DNA of 42,500 bases, from assembly GCA_032718475.1 (NCBI GenBank), contig JAUCBJ010003882.1, positions 1 through 42,500 of the forward strand. Direction: 5' to 3'. The translations under genes were made by a program, and so were the position numbers. Source of the stretch: Nemertoderma westbladi. Its lineage: Eukaryota > Xenacoelomorpha > Nemertodermatida > Nemertodermatidae. The notes below the pieces were generated by a model. That model was not told the origin of the DNA, ran no database searches, and saw nothing but the letters and a program-made list of their open reading frames with translations. This document shows, piece by piece, positions 33,001-41,707 of the stretch; within the stretch, counting starts at the first letter, position 1, and each line of letters begins with the position of its first letter.

Positions 33001-33164
33001 CAAGCCGACATCCGGGCGTGCAGTTGGGCGTCCTCGTAGGAATGCAGCAGGATGTCCAATGCACGAATACTGGGGCCTGGTTGGCATGGCAGCGTCGCCC
33101 CGAGGCTGGTTGCCAGGAACAATACAACTAGTAAAATGTATGCTGGGCGGCGTGGTTTTATCAT
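30069..33164 (-). CDS. secreted or surface protein, cadherin-like/VCBS-like repeats plus TSP1, 1031 residues
   Basis: One uninterrupted frame. It has a signal peptide (ILLVVLFLATSLGA, cleavage about 23). Residues 36-123 form a tandem-95/cadherin-like domain (YSGRVQFAYRVSDEFD), and 131-257 a VCBS/RTX-like domain (DNDGSESLSV, then SDLIGLKIKP). Residues 260-475 are a third repeat (SLTSVNSALSSLLYVP) interrupted by a Trp/Pro-rich insertion at 392-464, followed by weaker repeats. A TSP1 domain lies at about 907-952 (WGEWSVC), with a Cys-rich end. The role is likely adhesion or extracellular matrix; I do not recognise an orthologue. The lack of introns is unusual here. An AG directly before the 5' leader (TACAG|TTAATATG) allows a leader intron. 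A donor near the 3' end could lead to a downstream TM exon. Confidence 0.85.
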   Translation of the reverse strand: MIKPRRPAYILLVVLFLATSLGATLPCQPGPSIRALDILLHSYEDAQLHARMSACPRATANHTALYTRYQLVAGSPNIRLVDTATGEFIFVPIAHYSGRVQFAYRVSDEFDTSPVATVTIDVKPSVDAPALRVQTVYIQEGEEFSDVIAACLYDNDGSESLSVKLCDCWEPLSCRDAVCSCPLHIPTGWLFTKSDNTELSKTHLGNLSESDLIGLKIKPRSNDHGKFCFNVHAIAEELENLNEKSVVTETLSVFISSSSDAPVFIERLRGGRVTTTEGQAVLIDNLKIGDDDGIDKASYKVTLELDKGGVLWVNTDQPLTDIIFEKQYSIINGSYGAGVRHHIDHNGDFNQFFENNMAEGVDNGCNGKKRLVFHGSLTSVNSALSSLLYVPWCDEWAKPPSWALPTSLWMEPGQADRYEARGPRHPNVWPSWYPRFWYPFPTKVWAWQPRILPPYWMETRCSDWTSKLEVTVEEAMVTNDATVCEETVDIEPTKMEVIIDVTASQPPTSLIPSNLFIYFQNDDDIKTLSILTIRSRASNFQRRFRITADQLILTGGSSPLLLEFTCNTTEECNRALEESEIRLSDSSSCVEPIRIVVYRGDGNIIHEILTVWAVGAKSQCIGSVEGVEVTSMLRSINQGSTLEPVGVRMSLPGEDVPGILHVNVTSNHGLVSMTMPDELRLYFDHMGVHGGYPSNMCFAGPAPLVREAIASMKFTPLVNFMGLASINISIGVPKTAQLLANQGVVVSQSRQFTANIQISRYSITHIQPVIIHSKQNVNANIISSLRNIRIENQLLIKEVQVCLTIYQPNSGSVTLDTQTEHDVTMVSYRPGGYDSTFCGSYDNMNAAIGDGIIRYEPAACLQGNEVNMMVEDKFHVMVNDGLYSHATVAVSVCCLGVASPEFSCVVGGWGEWSVCDAASCGSGSQYRDRAVSAVGTGTGCPPSRQQRVCHRCECEPAPHALRNATFGGRAGCDSQQGVLRCPVGCVATSVFDAEIAMTCDQDNRPQYAAQRSIVEAHSQCRCQSCIGVEEI
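31773..31991 (-). other. Trp/Pro-rich insertion inside the third repeat domain
   Basis: Residues 392-464 of the 1031-residue protein contain 11 Trp and 13 Pro in 73 positions, with clusters such as WPSWYPRFWYPFP. Cysteines C393 and C461 sit at its two ends and could bridge it. It falls between the LYVP and the DW..LEVTVEE strands of the domain, where related repeats have a short loop. Confidence 0.85.
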
Positions 33165-33809
33165 ATTAACTGTATTTTAGTTCTTATAATGGAAATGGGA
33201 TCTTAAAAAATAATTAGATATGTCTTAAAATGTTTATCAACAAAAGAAAATGATTACCCACATATAAACTACATACTTTATAAACTGATCAGTTTGATTT
33301 CGTCTACTTTACGGCTGGGATGTGGTTTAAGGACACGGGAGTAAAGGTGTGTCACCGTCCCAATTAGTATATCCGGGGTATTGTATTGCAGATATAGGTC
33401 CAACACTCGTTGGGATTTCGAACAAACACAATCGGAGGGTAGCGCCCAAGTCAGTGTCGTTGGATTAATCTATGTATCAAAGGATACGTTTAAATATATT
33501 GTTTGACTCCGGTATCCAATTCGTTAGATTATGTTGCGTCATTAGGCTTGTTTGCAGGGGTTGTCAACAAGTGCCTCCACTCCCCTTATCAGTTTATAAT
33601 AAAACTTTATCGCCACAAAGTCCTCATTTGAATTTGGATTATGTACATGAAATACGCAATCATGCCTAGCTTAAGAATATACATGTCCCGTAATAAAATA
33701 GTGTAATTTTTTTATGACACATGGTTTTTTATGTAATATGGGGGAGGGGGTTCGTTATGTGGGGTAGGGGAAGGGCATTTAAGTTGGTTAGAGATGATGA
33801 TGATTTATA
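33165..33809. other. AT-rich flank, no gene recognised
   Basis: Upstream of the 1031-residue gene on its strand, so probably its promoter and leader. A 65-codon plus-strand frame at 33472-33669 lacks any domain character. Confidence 0.4.
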
Positions 33810-33817
33810 TTATTAAT
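33810..33817 (+). repeat. left target-site duplication of hAT-like element
   Basis: TTATTAAT, matching CTATTAAT at 38386-38393 in seven of eight positions, the length expected for hAT insertion. Confidence 0.6.
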
Positions 33818-34461
33818 TAAGGGTGTGCCGGATATCCGGCCGGATTTCAATTTTTGGCCGGATTATCTTTTCAATTAATTGTTGAAAAATTTACAATTAT
33901 ATAATGTAAATAGACCAAATAAAATATATATATATAGAGGAATATTACTGTAAATAGTAATATTCAAAAAAAATTTTTTTATCAAAATAAATTTTCTTTT
34001 AATTTCAAACAAATTTAAACATAAGCAAATACAATGGAATACAATAAATTTTTTTTCATAGTTGGTATCATATTCATTAATATTATGAATATGATAAAGT
34101 CCAAAGCAGAGCTATCATCAGGGCAGTGTTAACAAGGAAGCTTATTAAGCTTTGGGGTAGGGCCTTCGCACGCTTGGGGTCCTCCCAAAGCGTAGATTGG
34201 GATTGGGGAAATTACAGAGTACCAAGTGATATTGAATTGCCTATACAGTATCAGTATATTATTGTTACTTGTTAGTGAGTAGAGTAGTGCACTGTGTTCC
34301 TTCTTGTTCAACCAGACCAGACTACAGAACTACAAGTACTACTGGTATTAAATGCTATTACACAGTTTTTGTTAGTTATATGCTTCGCTCAGTTGGTCCT
34401 TCGTTATTACATTACGTTTAGTTAATAATTTTCGTGATTATTTCATCCAAATCAGAAATTT

Positions 34462-34473
34462 GAATTGCCTCAT
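34462..34473 (+). repeat. left target-site duplication of retrotransposon copy B
   Basis: GAATTGCCTCAT, repeated exactly at 38024-38035 after the (TAG)n tail. Confidence 0.9.
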
Positions 34474-37400
34474 AGTCAGGTCAGGTCCCCAGACCTGCTA
34501 CCACTATGGCAGTAATGTGGTACTACCTGTATCTGTCAGCCCAGTAGGGCAGACCCGATAAGCATAGCCTATTCATTATTTAGTTGATCAAGAGTGGGTT
34601 GGTTTTAGCCCCGTCAACTAAATAAGTCATTGAGGGCTATAGCGCCTAGGGCACCATTGAAGGCAAAGGCTTGATACGCATCTACAATAGAGATGATACA
34701 CGCCCCGGCCTGTCTATACTGGATGTTCCTCTACCAGTGTTAGGTAACCTAACCCAGGAGGCACACTTGGTTCAAGGTGTAACAAAAGGACCCTACAGTC
34801 GGCAGCAGGGCTGTAGGCCATGGATAGGCGGAAGGTAATCAACCAATGGCAAGACATGCTGACAAGGTCGGCGGAAGGTAATCAACCAACGGCGACCTGC
34901 TGCGACGACGCTTGTAGGAGTTGCGACCTCAAGCGGTTTACTCTCGCAACTGAAAGATATGAGTATGAGAACCCTCCAGGAGAAATACCGGCTCGGTCGA
35001 CGCCCGGGTCAACAAGGACCGCGTCCCTCAGTGGTACACCAGGCTGGGGTCGATAAATTGGCTACTGGAATAGAAGACAGAGAAGAAAGAAGAACCAACC
35101 TGTTGAAATGTAAAAAGACACTAAAGATTGCTACAATGACCGCACGCACGCTGAAAGCACATACCAAACAGGGTGACATGGTCGCTATGGCAATGGAATA
35201 TAACATCGACATCATCTGCATCCAAGAACATCGGATTTGTCATGAAGACACTGCCATGAAGTACAATGACATTGGAAATGGATGGACGTTAGTAACAAGC
35301 TCAGCAGTAAGTAACTCGGCCGATGCATCAATTGGTGGAGTATGAATTCTGCTAAGCCCATTTGCACTTTAAGACCATAAACAACATAGAATCTATAAAT
35401 TCCAGGATTATGATGGCAACATTTGATGGGAATCCCAAGACAACAGTTATATGTTGCTACAGTGCAACCAATGCCTCAGAGCCAGAACAAGCAGTCAAGT
35501 TTTATGAAGATCTGACTGGACTTATAAAGGACATTCCGAAACACAATGTTAAAGTCATTGCTGGTGACCTGAATGCGCAAATTGGCCCAGAAGCCATCAA
35601 GGGTTACACCTATAACACCAGTTCTAACAGAAATGGGTACTTACTTTTAGACCTAATGGAAGAATGTGAATTGATACCAACAAACAACACATTCGAAAAG
35701 ATTAAGGGGAAGCTATGGACCTTTCAATACCCTAATGGAACCAAAGCACAACTGGATTACATCCTTATAAACAAAAAGTAGAGAAACAGCATGATCAACT
35801 GCGAGGCATACAGCTCGTTCAACCTAATTGGTTCGGACCACAGAATTGTGACTGCAGAGATCAGACTCAGTTTGAGAGCCAGCAAACCCAGGACAAGCAA
35901 GCAAATCAACTATGACTGGGAGAAACTCATAACTGACAGTGCAGTAAAGGATGCTTACACAGTAGAAGTTCAAAACCGCTTTGAAGCACTTCAGTCAATG
36001 GATGAAGACCAATCCACCGATTCAATATACCAGAATATAATAACAGCCCACAAGGAATCAGCTAAGAGGCATATCCCCCAGAAACCCAAACGAAAACAAT
36101 ATGTGCCATGGCAAAACTCTGCTGAGGTTACTTGTAAGAGAGAAGATCTTAAGATAGCCTACAAAGTTAAAACCGAACAGCCAACAACCGAAAACATTAA
36201 CAAGGTTGAGAAAGCTAAGGACGATCTTAAATTGGCCTACAACATCAGCCAGGAAAAGTACATACAGGATAAAACTGAAGCAATTACAACTGCTCACATA
36301 CAGCAACAATCCAGACTTACCTGGCAAACTGTAAATGAGGTATCTGGTCGGAAAAGTTGTGCAAAGGGGCGCCTCAAAGCCGATAGTCCTGAAGAACGTG
36401 TTGGGAAGTGGAAACATCACTTCAGCAACTTGCTTGGGCAGCCACCAAACATCGAGGTCAGCCCTACAAGGAAAATATATGACAAGACACTCTATAGAAA
36501 CAGGGGACTTCACACCTGCCGAACTCCAAAGAAGCATCAAAAGCATGTCCAATAATAAAGCGAGTGGATTAGATGAAATCCCAGCGGAGGTATGGAAAAC
36601 CGGAGTGCTAAACAGACCATTATTGAATGTTTGCAACCGGATGTTAAAAGGGGAAAAGCCACCACCACTTTGGACTAAAGGTCAACTAAAGCCTCTCCCC
36701 AAGAAAGGAGACCTCGGCATACCAACAAACTATGGTGGGATCTGTCTGCTTGTGGTAGCTGCCAAAATATACAATAAAATGATTCTATATAGGATTAGGC
36801 CTCACATAGAGAAACTACTGCGTAAGAGACAAAACGGATTTCGACCAAGTAGATCAACAATAGCTCAGATACTTGCACTACGGAGACTGATTGAAGGAAT
36901 TAAGTCAAAGAATATCCCCACAGTCATGACTTTTGTGGACTTCAAGAAGGCATTCGACTCCATCCATAGAGGTAAAATGCTTGAAATACTAAGAGCTTAT
37001 GGAATACCAGAAGTAATTGTTGATGGCATTGGATTGCTATATTGTGACACAGAAGCGCAGGTACTCTCACCAGATGGTGAAACTGAGTTTTTCTCAATCC
37101 TGGCTGGCGTACTACAAGGTGACACATTAGCACCATTACTATTTGTAATTGTGCTGGATTACGCAATGAGGACGGCCACAAAGGGTGAAGATCTGGGATT
37201 CACACTTCAAGAACGCAGAAGTAGTAGATATCTGGCAACTACATTCACAGACACCGACTTTGCGGATGACATCGCCCTGCTCTCTAATACGCAGATGCAC
37301 AGCTTCTACTAAATAAAGTGGAGAGGGCTGCTAAGGAGGTTGGATTGCATATAAATGCTACCAAGACGAATTCATGACCTTTAATGTTCATGGAAACTTG

Positions 37401-38023
37401 ACAATCAATGATAATAATCAACTAAGGAAGGTCGACGACTTCCAGTACCTTGGATCATGGATAGAGAGTAGCAAAAAGGACATAGAAGTTAGGAAAGCAA
37501 AGGCTTGGGTAGTTCTATCAAAAATGGATACCATCTGGAAATCAGATCTCTCCAGGCAACTGAAGACTAAGTTCTTTCGAGCCACAGTGGAAAGTGTATT
37601 TTTATACGGGGGTGAGACCTGGGCATGGACACTGACTAAATCACATGAACAACGAATTGATGGTTGCTACACATGAATACTAAGGGCAGCCCTAAACATC
37701 AGCTGGATACAGCACATGACAAACGCCGAGCTTTATGGTACAATACCACCTGTATCAACCACCCTCCGTGAACGCAGATTAAGATTCAGTGGGCACTGCT
37801 GGCGAAGTAAAGACGAGGTCATACCAGATCTACTTCTCTGGCAACCAACTCATGGAAAGCGTAGTCGTGGACGACCTGCCATAACATATATAGATCAACT
37901 TGAAAGGGATACTGAACTTGGGAGAAACGACATTGCGACAACTATGGAGAATCAGGAAGCCTGGAAGGATCTCATTTCCACTGTCCGAGTTCGCTCGACC
38001 TAGTAGTAGTAGTAGTAGTAGTA
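34474..38023 (+). mobile_element. full-length non-LTR retrotransposon, RTE-like (copy B), 3.55 kb
   Basis: Starts AGTCAGGTCAGGTCCCC directly after GAATTGCCTCAT and ends in (TAG)n (38001-38023) before the same 12 bases, the signature of target-primed reverse transcription. It has a 5' leader of about 350-480 bases, one endonuclease-RT coding region and a short microsatellite tail. A 42-bp direct duplication (GGCGGAAGGTAATCAACCAA at 34828 and 34870) lies near the start of the coding region. Several disabling changes are present. Confidence 0.92.
34959..38003 (+). pseudogene. endonuclease/reverse transcriptase, broken (copy B)
   Basis: Open stretches 34959-35345, 35362-35781, 35791-36555, 36335-37312, 37374-37676 and 37716-38003 together span the pol protein. 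Endonuclease motifs are IICIQEHR (about 35210), VIAGDLNAQIG (about 35557) and SDHRIVT (about 35834). RT motifs are FVDFKKAFDS, GVLQGDTLAPLLF and FADDI (about 37258). The C-terminal GHCWRSKDEV block typical of related elements is near 37793. Defects include a stop near 35345, TAG at 35779 where copy A has TGG, a 2-base loss near 36490, a 4-base loss near 37290 and TGA near 37674. It cannot make an intact protein from this copy. Confidence 0.88.
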
Positions 38024-38035
38024 GAATTGCCTCAT
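38024..38035 (+). repeat. right target-site duplication of retrotransposon copy B
   Basis: GAATTGCCTCAT, identical to 34462-34473. The sequence after it returns to hAT-like element DNA. Confidence 0.9.
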
Positions 38036-38385
38036 TTGAAAACATTAAAAGTTTAATTTAATAGTTTAATTGACCAGTTTATATATTCGACAGGCAATTT
38101 AGAAAATCTAGTAAATCCAATTTAACTCAGAGAGAATATAAAAACTACAGCTATTATTACTTCGTCTATTTTTCAATTTGCACTTTAATTCATTTCATTT
38201 TCATATTTAACATTTAACAATATCAAATCAATCAATTATATCAAATCGACGTAGGCTATGGTGCAAACGGTTATGGTGTTAAAACAAATCCAGCAATGGC
38301 CGGAATTCCGGCCGGATTTTTTTTACAATTCCGGCTCCGACTCCGGCCTGGCCGGTTTGAAAATAGTCAATCCGGCACATCCCTA

Positions 38386-38393
38386 CTATTAAT
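38386..38393 (+). repeat. right target-site duplication of hAT-like element
   Basis: CTATTAAT, seven of eight positions matching 33810-33817. Confidence 0.6.
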
Positions 38394-39400
38394 TAATAAT
38401 GTTCATATAGTTTCTAATAGGAATATTGATTATTATAAGTTAATATGCATAACAAACAAGGAAGAGATAACGATAGCAGAAATTATTTAAACAAAGTTGA
38501 GATTTTGCACAATTAAAACGACCTTTTAAAACAGTAAATGGTTCGATAAAACTAACCCTTTTACATTCGGTTAAAAAAGTGGATACAGTCTGCAGTAATA
38601 TAAGAAAACGCTTAATAATACTCATGATTACACGGACCCACCCACAGCCCATTTATTCTAGAGTGTTTTATAATTTTATAAGCGCCTTAAGAAGGTCTTT
38701 ATCGAAATTGCACCGTATCGCCGCCATTCTGCACATTAGTCGTGATATATTTACCATTAGAAAGCATATATGATGCAAGGATTCCAACTATGTAACGTTC
38801 AAAGTCTGTGTTTGTTGAGAAACAGCTGGTATATGGGCGTCAAAAGATTTTTTAATTAAAACATGCTAAACTAAAAGCATTCTAAGGATGTTACCAAATA
38901 AATGTTGTATGGTAATATTATTATATGACGGTGAGATATGGTCGATCCGCTGTCCGGCCGAAAACACAGTCACCGATAATGGATAATATATCATTTTGGT
39001 TTGGTTAAGGGATTATAAAAAAAATGTATATAATTATATTTCGTAAAGTATGTCTACGTGAAGGAGGTCTATAGAAATGCGACAGTCTCCATTATTACAT
39101 CCAAACAATTTTAGTTTTTCAACTTTTCGGTTTTCCGTCAATAGTGATTCGCGTTACAAATTTTTTCTTAACTTAATTTTTTCAGTAAACTTTTTGAATT
39201 AATGTTTAAAACTATAGCTTGAAATATATTAACAAATATAGATAATACCACATTGGCATATTAAAAGGTTTAGGGTAATACCAAAACTACATAACTTTCT
39301 TGCGTTGAGTATAAAATAAATGACTTTGGCATGATTAGTCTGCACTTTGGTCTGAATAAATTTGCAATGGATTAATCTTCTATATAAAGCTTACATGAAA
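38394..39400. other. AT-rich region, no gene recognised
   Basis: Downstream of the Artemis homologue on its strand. Small frames at 38296-38490, 38440-38652 and 38579-38773 overlap on opposite strands and show no domain. A further 3' Artemis exon could lie here if the GTTAGT donor at 39405 is used; none was recognised. Confidence 0.35.
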
Positions 39401-39604
39401 CTAACCAGGAAAAATCCAAGATGGTTTCCTTCGATACGCCCCCAACGGTTTAAATGCCGTATGACTCTGAGTGAATGCGTTTAGAGTTCTGTACTTGTCT
39501 GCCAGGGTGTCTAGAATGATCTGAATGTCCTCGCGACTTTGCCAATCCGAAACGACATTGGGGTGGATTCGATCAGGTTTAACAAATTCGATGAACTTTT
39601 CCAG
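39401..39604 (-). CDS. DCLRE1C: Artemis-like exon c (last recognised)
   Basis: Acceptor CCTATTTAATAG|C, 67 codons and TAG. It reads LEKFIEFVKPDRIHPNVVSD, with the motif C valine at exon position 17, and ends SWIFPG. CCTG|GTTAGT overlaps the stop and could act as a donor to a further exon. Confidence 0.85.
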   Translation of the reverse strand: MEKFIEFVKPDRIHPNVVSDWQSREDIQIILDTLADKYRTLNAFTQSHTAFKPLGAYRRKPSWIFPG

Positions 39605-41315
39605 CTATTAAATAGGGTAAAACGTATCATAGTCATCGGGCTGACAAATACCTCACAAATAATTTATTAACAATAACAAAGCAAAACAACACTCGTTATT
39701 TACTGAAATTCTAAGCACCAAATACAATAATTGTATAGATGCTACAGACTGAATAAATTGTTTGTAGTAGAACCGGTATATGACATAATTGATTGCGTAA
39801 TAGGGGAAAATAATGCTATGAAGTTCATGGCCCATCTAACTTTCTCACTCCGTAGGCGTAGATCATGAGAAAATAAACGAAATTTACTAATTTTTATTTA
39901 TTTATATTATTTATTTTATTGTCTGTGATATACTTCCTTGATTTATAGGCAGGATGTATACTTAAGATTGAAAAGGATACGTCTTGTGGCGTGGACGAAA
40001 GATATCTTGCGACTTATTTAAAAAAACATGGACTTAAACTCCACTGAAACATTTTAGTCAACTTTTCAATTGGAAATTAAAACTCTCTGTAACCTTTTAT
40101 TGTTTATATTATTATTATTGTTTTAAAAGACACTGATTCACTCAAACTTGCTTATCTTGGTATATGTTAAATTTTGATTACCTTGTATTTAGATAAATGT
40201 TGAAATGTAAAAAGCCGAAAATTCTAGCCGGAACCAGAATCGGTTAAAAACTCCCGGAATTCCGGTACATCTGTAGGCCTATCGGTCTAGTGTAGTCAGC
40301 CCAGCAACGACCTTTTTTATGACGTGCCCAACTCCCCAACCTCACCCATTCCATATCACAAAATAACTTACTGCTGACGTACATCATCGTACATCACAAA
40401 CAGGTGGTTAGAATACAGTATTTTTCTAATTAATTTGGAGAACTTAATATTGAAAATGTGGTATATTATACAGTTAGACGTTAACGCAGGTAATATTGTG
40501 GGTGGAATTTATTTATTGCTTGTTGTTTGACACTCAGCCCGAAAGCCAACCCATTTACCTAGAACGTGATGTGGATTACACAAATTATAATTTAAATGGG
40601 ACCATTAAATTGTTTTCGGAAGGTTTAGCATATTGGTTGGTCCCATCCGAAAATAAACCGTGGCGATAGTCAGTGGCGAGCCCCTGACTATCTCAACCAG
40701 TGCGTCTGTCGATCTGTAGATCCGGGTTTTTAAACGTTAATAACTCGGCCAATCCTCGATGGCCGAGTTCAAACTTGGTACATTGACAATGTGGTATATT
40801 ACACCACATGTCAATAATATATAGCCATACTATGTACTATGTAACGAGCCTCGTGCTGCGCGAAGGTCCCACGAACATTTTGGCTATGTAACAAACATTA
40901 CCTCACTAAGGGAGGGGTGCATAGAATAAAGCAATCGGAACGTGTTGGCTTTAGAATCTTTTACAACCAAGTTCTTCATAGATGTTGATGTTGAGAACCA
41001 CAAGGTGGTCGGCTTGATTGTTAAAATATTCTTGCTGTCGTACGAGGGTTGACAAGGTAATCCAATCCGTTTTTGCTAAAAATAAAAACCAGTCTTTATA
41101 ATCTATTAATACACGGCTCGCCCCCATACTAACCTTAGGTTCCCACGTGTACGTATCTGTGTAGCAACGTCCCTCACTACTACACGGCTCGCCCCCTCAC
41201 TAACCTTAGGTTCCCATTTACAGGCGTGTATTTGTGTTTTCTGGTCGCAGGTTACAAACGACATAATCTCTGCGCATTGGCTGTAAAGCTGCCACGTATA
41301 GGGGCTTACGTGAAC
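39401..41315 (-). CDS. DCLRE1C: Artemis-like DNA repair nuclease, 3' part (partial gene)
   Basis: Three in-phase exons (41205-41315, 40902-41075, 39401-39604) encode 162 residues colinear with the beta-CASP region of Artemis (SNM1C), the nuclease of non-homologous end joining that opens DNA hairpins with DNA-PKcs. Shared landmarks with the vertebrate protein (recalled, not searched) are VHV at the start, TQIHAC, IKPTTLWF, the motif B histidine in LYSMHPSLSE, the motif C valine in RIHPNV, and FKPLG. The His-to-Val spacing of 22 residues equals that of human H319 to V341. The catalytic metallo-beta-lactamase half would be encoded beyond 42500. The frame stops soon after FKPLG, so the long C-terminal tail of vertebrate Artemis is absent unless a further exon is spliced on. 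Confidence 0.88.
40212..40275. repeat. possible remnant of a CCGGAATTCCGG-type hAT terminus
   Basis: AGCCGGAACCAGAATCGG followed by CCCGGAATTCCGGTACATC resembles the right subterminal region of the hAT-like element at 38295-38385 (CCGGAATTCCGG, then CCGGCACATCCC). No partner end was found. Confidence 0.35.
40655..40810 (+). repeat. dispersed repeat, second copy
   Basis: Shares GGCGAGCCCC, TTTTAAACGTTAATAACTC through GGCCAATC and CAAACTTGGTACA with 8569-8840, in the same order and orientation but shorter. Confidence 0.65.
40848..40876 (+). repeat. short block shared with 10115-10144
   Basis: GCCTCGTGCTGCGCGAAG then a variable base and CCCACGAAC, the same at both sites apart from small changes. 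Confidence 0.7.
40902..41075 (-). CDS. DCLRE1C: Artemis-like exon b
   Basis: Acceptor TTATTTTTAG|C, donor GAG|GTAATG, 58 codons, phase 0 at both ends. Contains ILTIKPTTLWF and FRLLYSMHPSLSE; the His is the expected beta-CASP motif B residue. Confidence 0.9.
41111..41216. repeat. 35-bp direct duplication spanning an exon-intron border
   Basis: ACACGGCTCGCCCC, then a variable CAT/TC, then ACTAACCTTAGGTTCCCA occurs at 41111-41145 and 41182-41216. The second copy includes the last 12 coding bases of Artemis exon a and its donor; the first is a decoy copy 71 bases into the intron. Confidence 0.9.
41205..41315 (-). CDS. DCLRE1C: Artemis-like exon a (first within window)
   Basis: Acceptor TTGTTTTTAG|G, donor AAG|GTTAGT, 37 codons, phase 0 at both ends: VHVSPYTWQLYSQ through KTQIHACKWEPK. 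The TQIHAC string is characteristic of Artemis. The preceding exon was not found up to 42500. Confidence 0.88.
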
Positions 41316-41501
41316 CTAAAAACAAATGTCAGTGGAATAGGAGTGAAATTCGATGAAATGACATTGATATGCTCAATATAATAATAATGCAAGAGTCACT
41401 ACCTGATCATGAAAACATCAAAATCATCAACACAACTAGACCAACTAATAATTAGTGGAGCAAACTATAACCGAACAGTTACTAGCAAGGTTGGGTGCAA
41501 A

Positions 41502-41567
41502 CTTCGCCCGCGTACAACCTTTGCCCGCAAGGCAATCTTCGCCCGCGAACAACCTTCGCCCAATAAG
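41502..41567. repeat. 17-18 bp minisatellite
   Basis: About four units of CTTCGCCCGCGTACAAC and close variants, GC-rich in an AT-rich setting. Confidence 0.85.
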
Positions 41568-41596
41568 ATTTGTGTTAGTAACCATTTTGATTTTAG

Positions 41597-41707
41597 TAAC
41601 AAATTGAGGGAAAGGAGCAGGTTGCAGAGTCGGCTTTTTCTAACCGAAACAATAAACAATGGTGTTACTAATTGAGGGAAAGGAGCAGGTTACAGAGACG
41701 GCTTTTG
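41597..41707 (+). repeat. direct duplication of GGGAAAGGAGCAGGTT block
   Basis: AATTGAGGGAAAGGAGCAGG, then TTGCAGAG or TTACAGAG and CGGCTTTT, occurs twice about 68 bases apart. AAGGAGCAGGTTACAGAG also occurs at about 18359 in intron 5 of the LRR receptor, followed there too by CAATAAA. Confidence 0.75.

Larger units (their letters stand above)
33818..38385. mobile_element. non-autonomous hAT-like DNA transposon, split by a retrotransposon
   Basis: Terminal inverted repeats are TAAGGGTGTGCCGGAT on the left and, as reverse complement of the right end, TAGGGATGTGCCGGAT. Both are followed by subterminal CCGGAT/GGCCGG clusters. Eight-bp near-identical flanks support hAT-type transposition. Subtracting the nested retrotransposon and its duplicated target leaves about 1.0 kb, with no transposase frame recognised. 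Confidence 0.75.
39605..40901 (-). other. intron of Artemis-like gene with repeat remnants
   Basis: Donor GAG|GTAATG at 40901, acceptor at 39605. It contains the dispersed repeat 40655-40810, the conserved block 40848-40876 and a hAT-like remnant near 40212-40275; a 60-codon minus frame at 39653-39835 is not supported. Confidence 0.8.
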
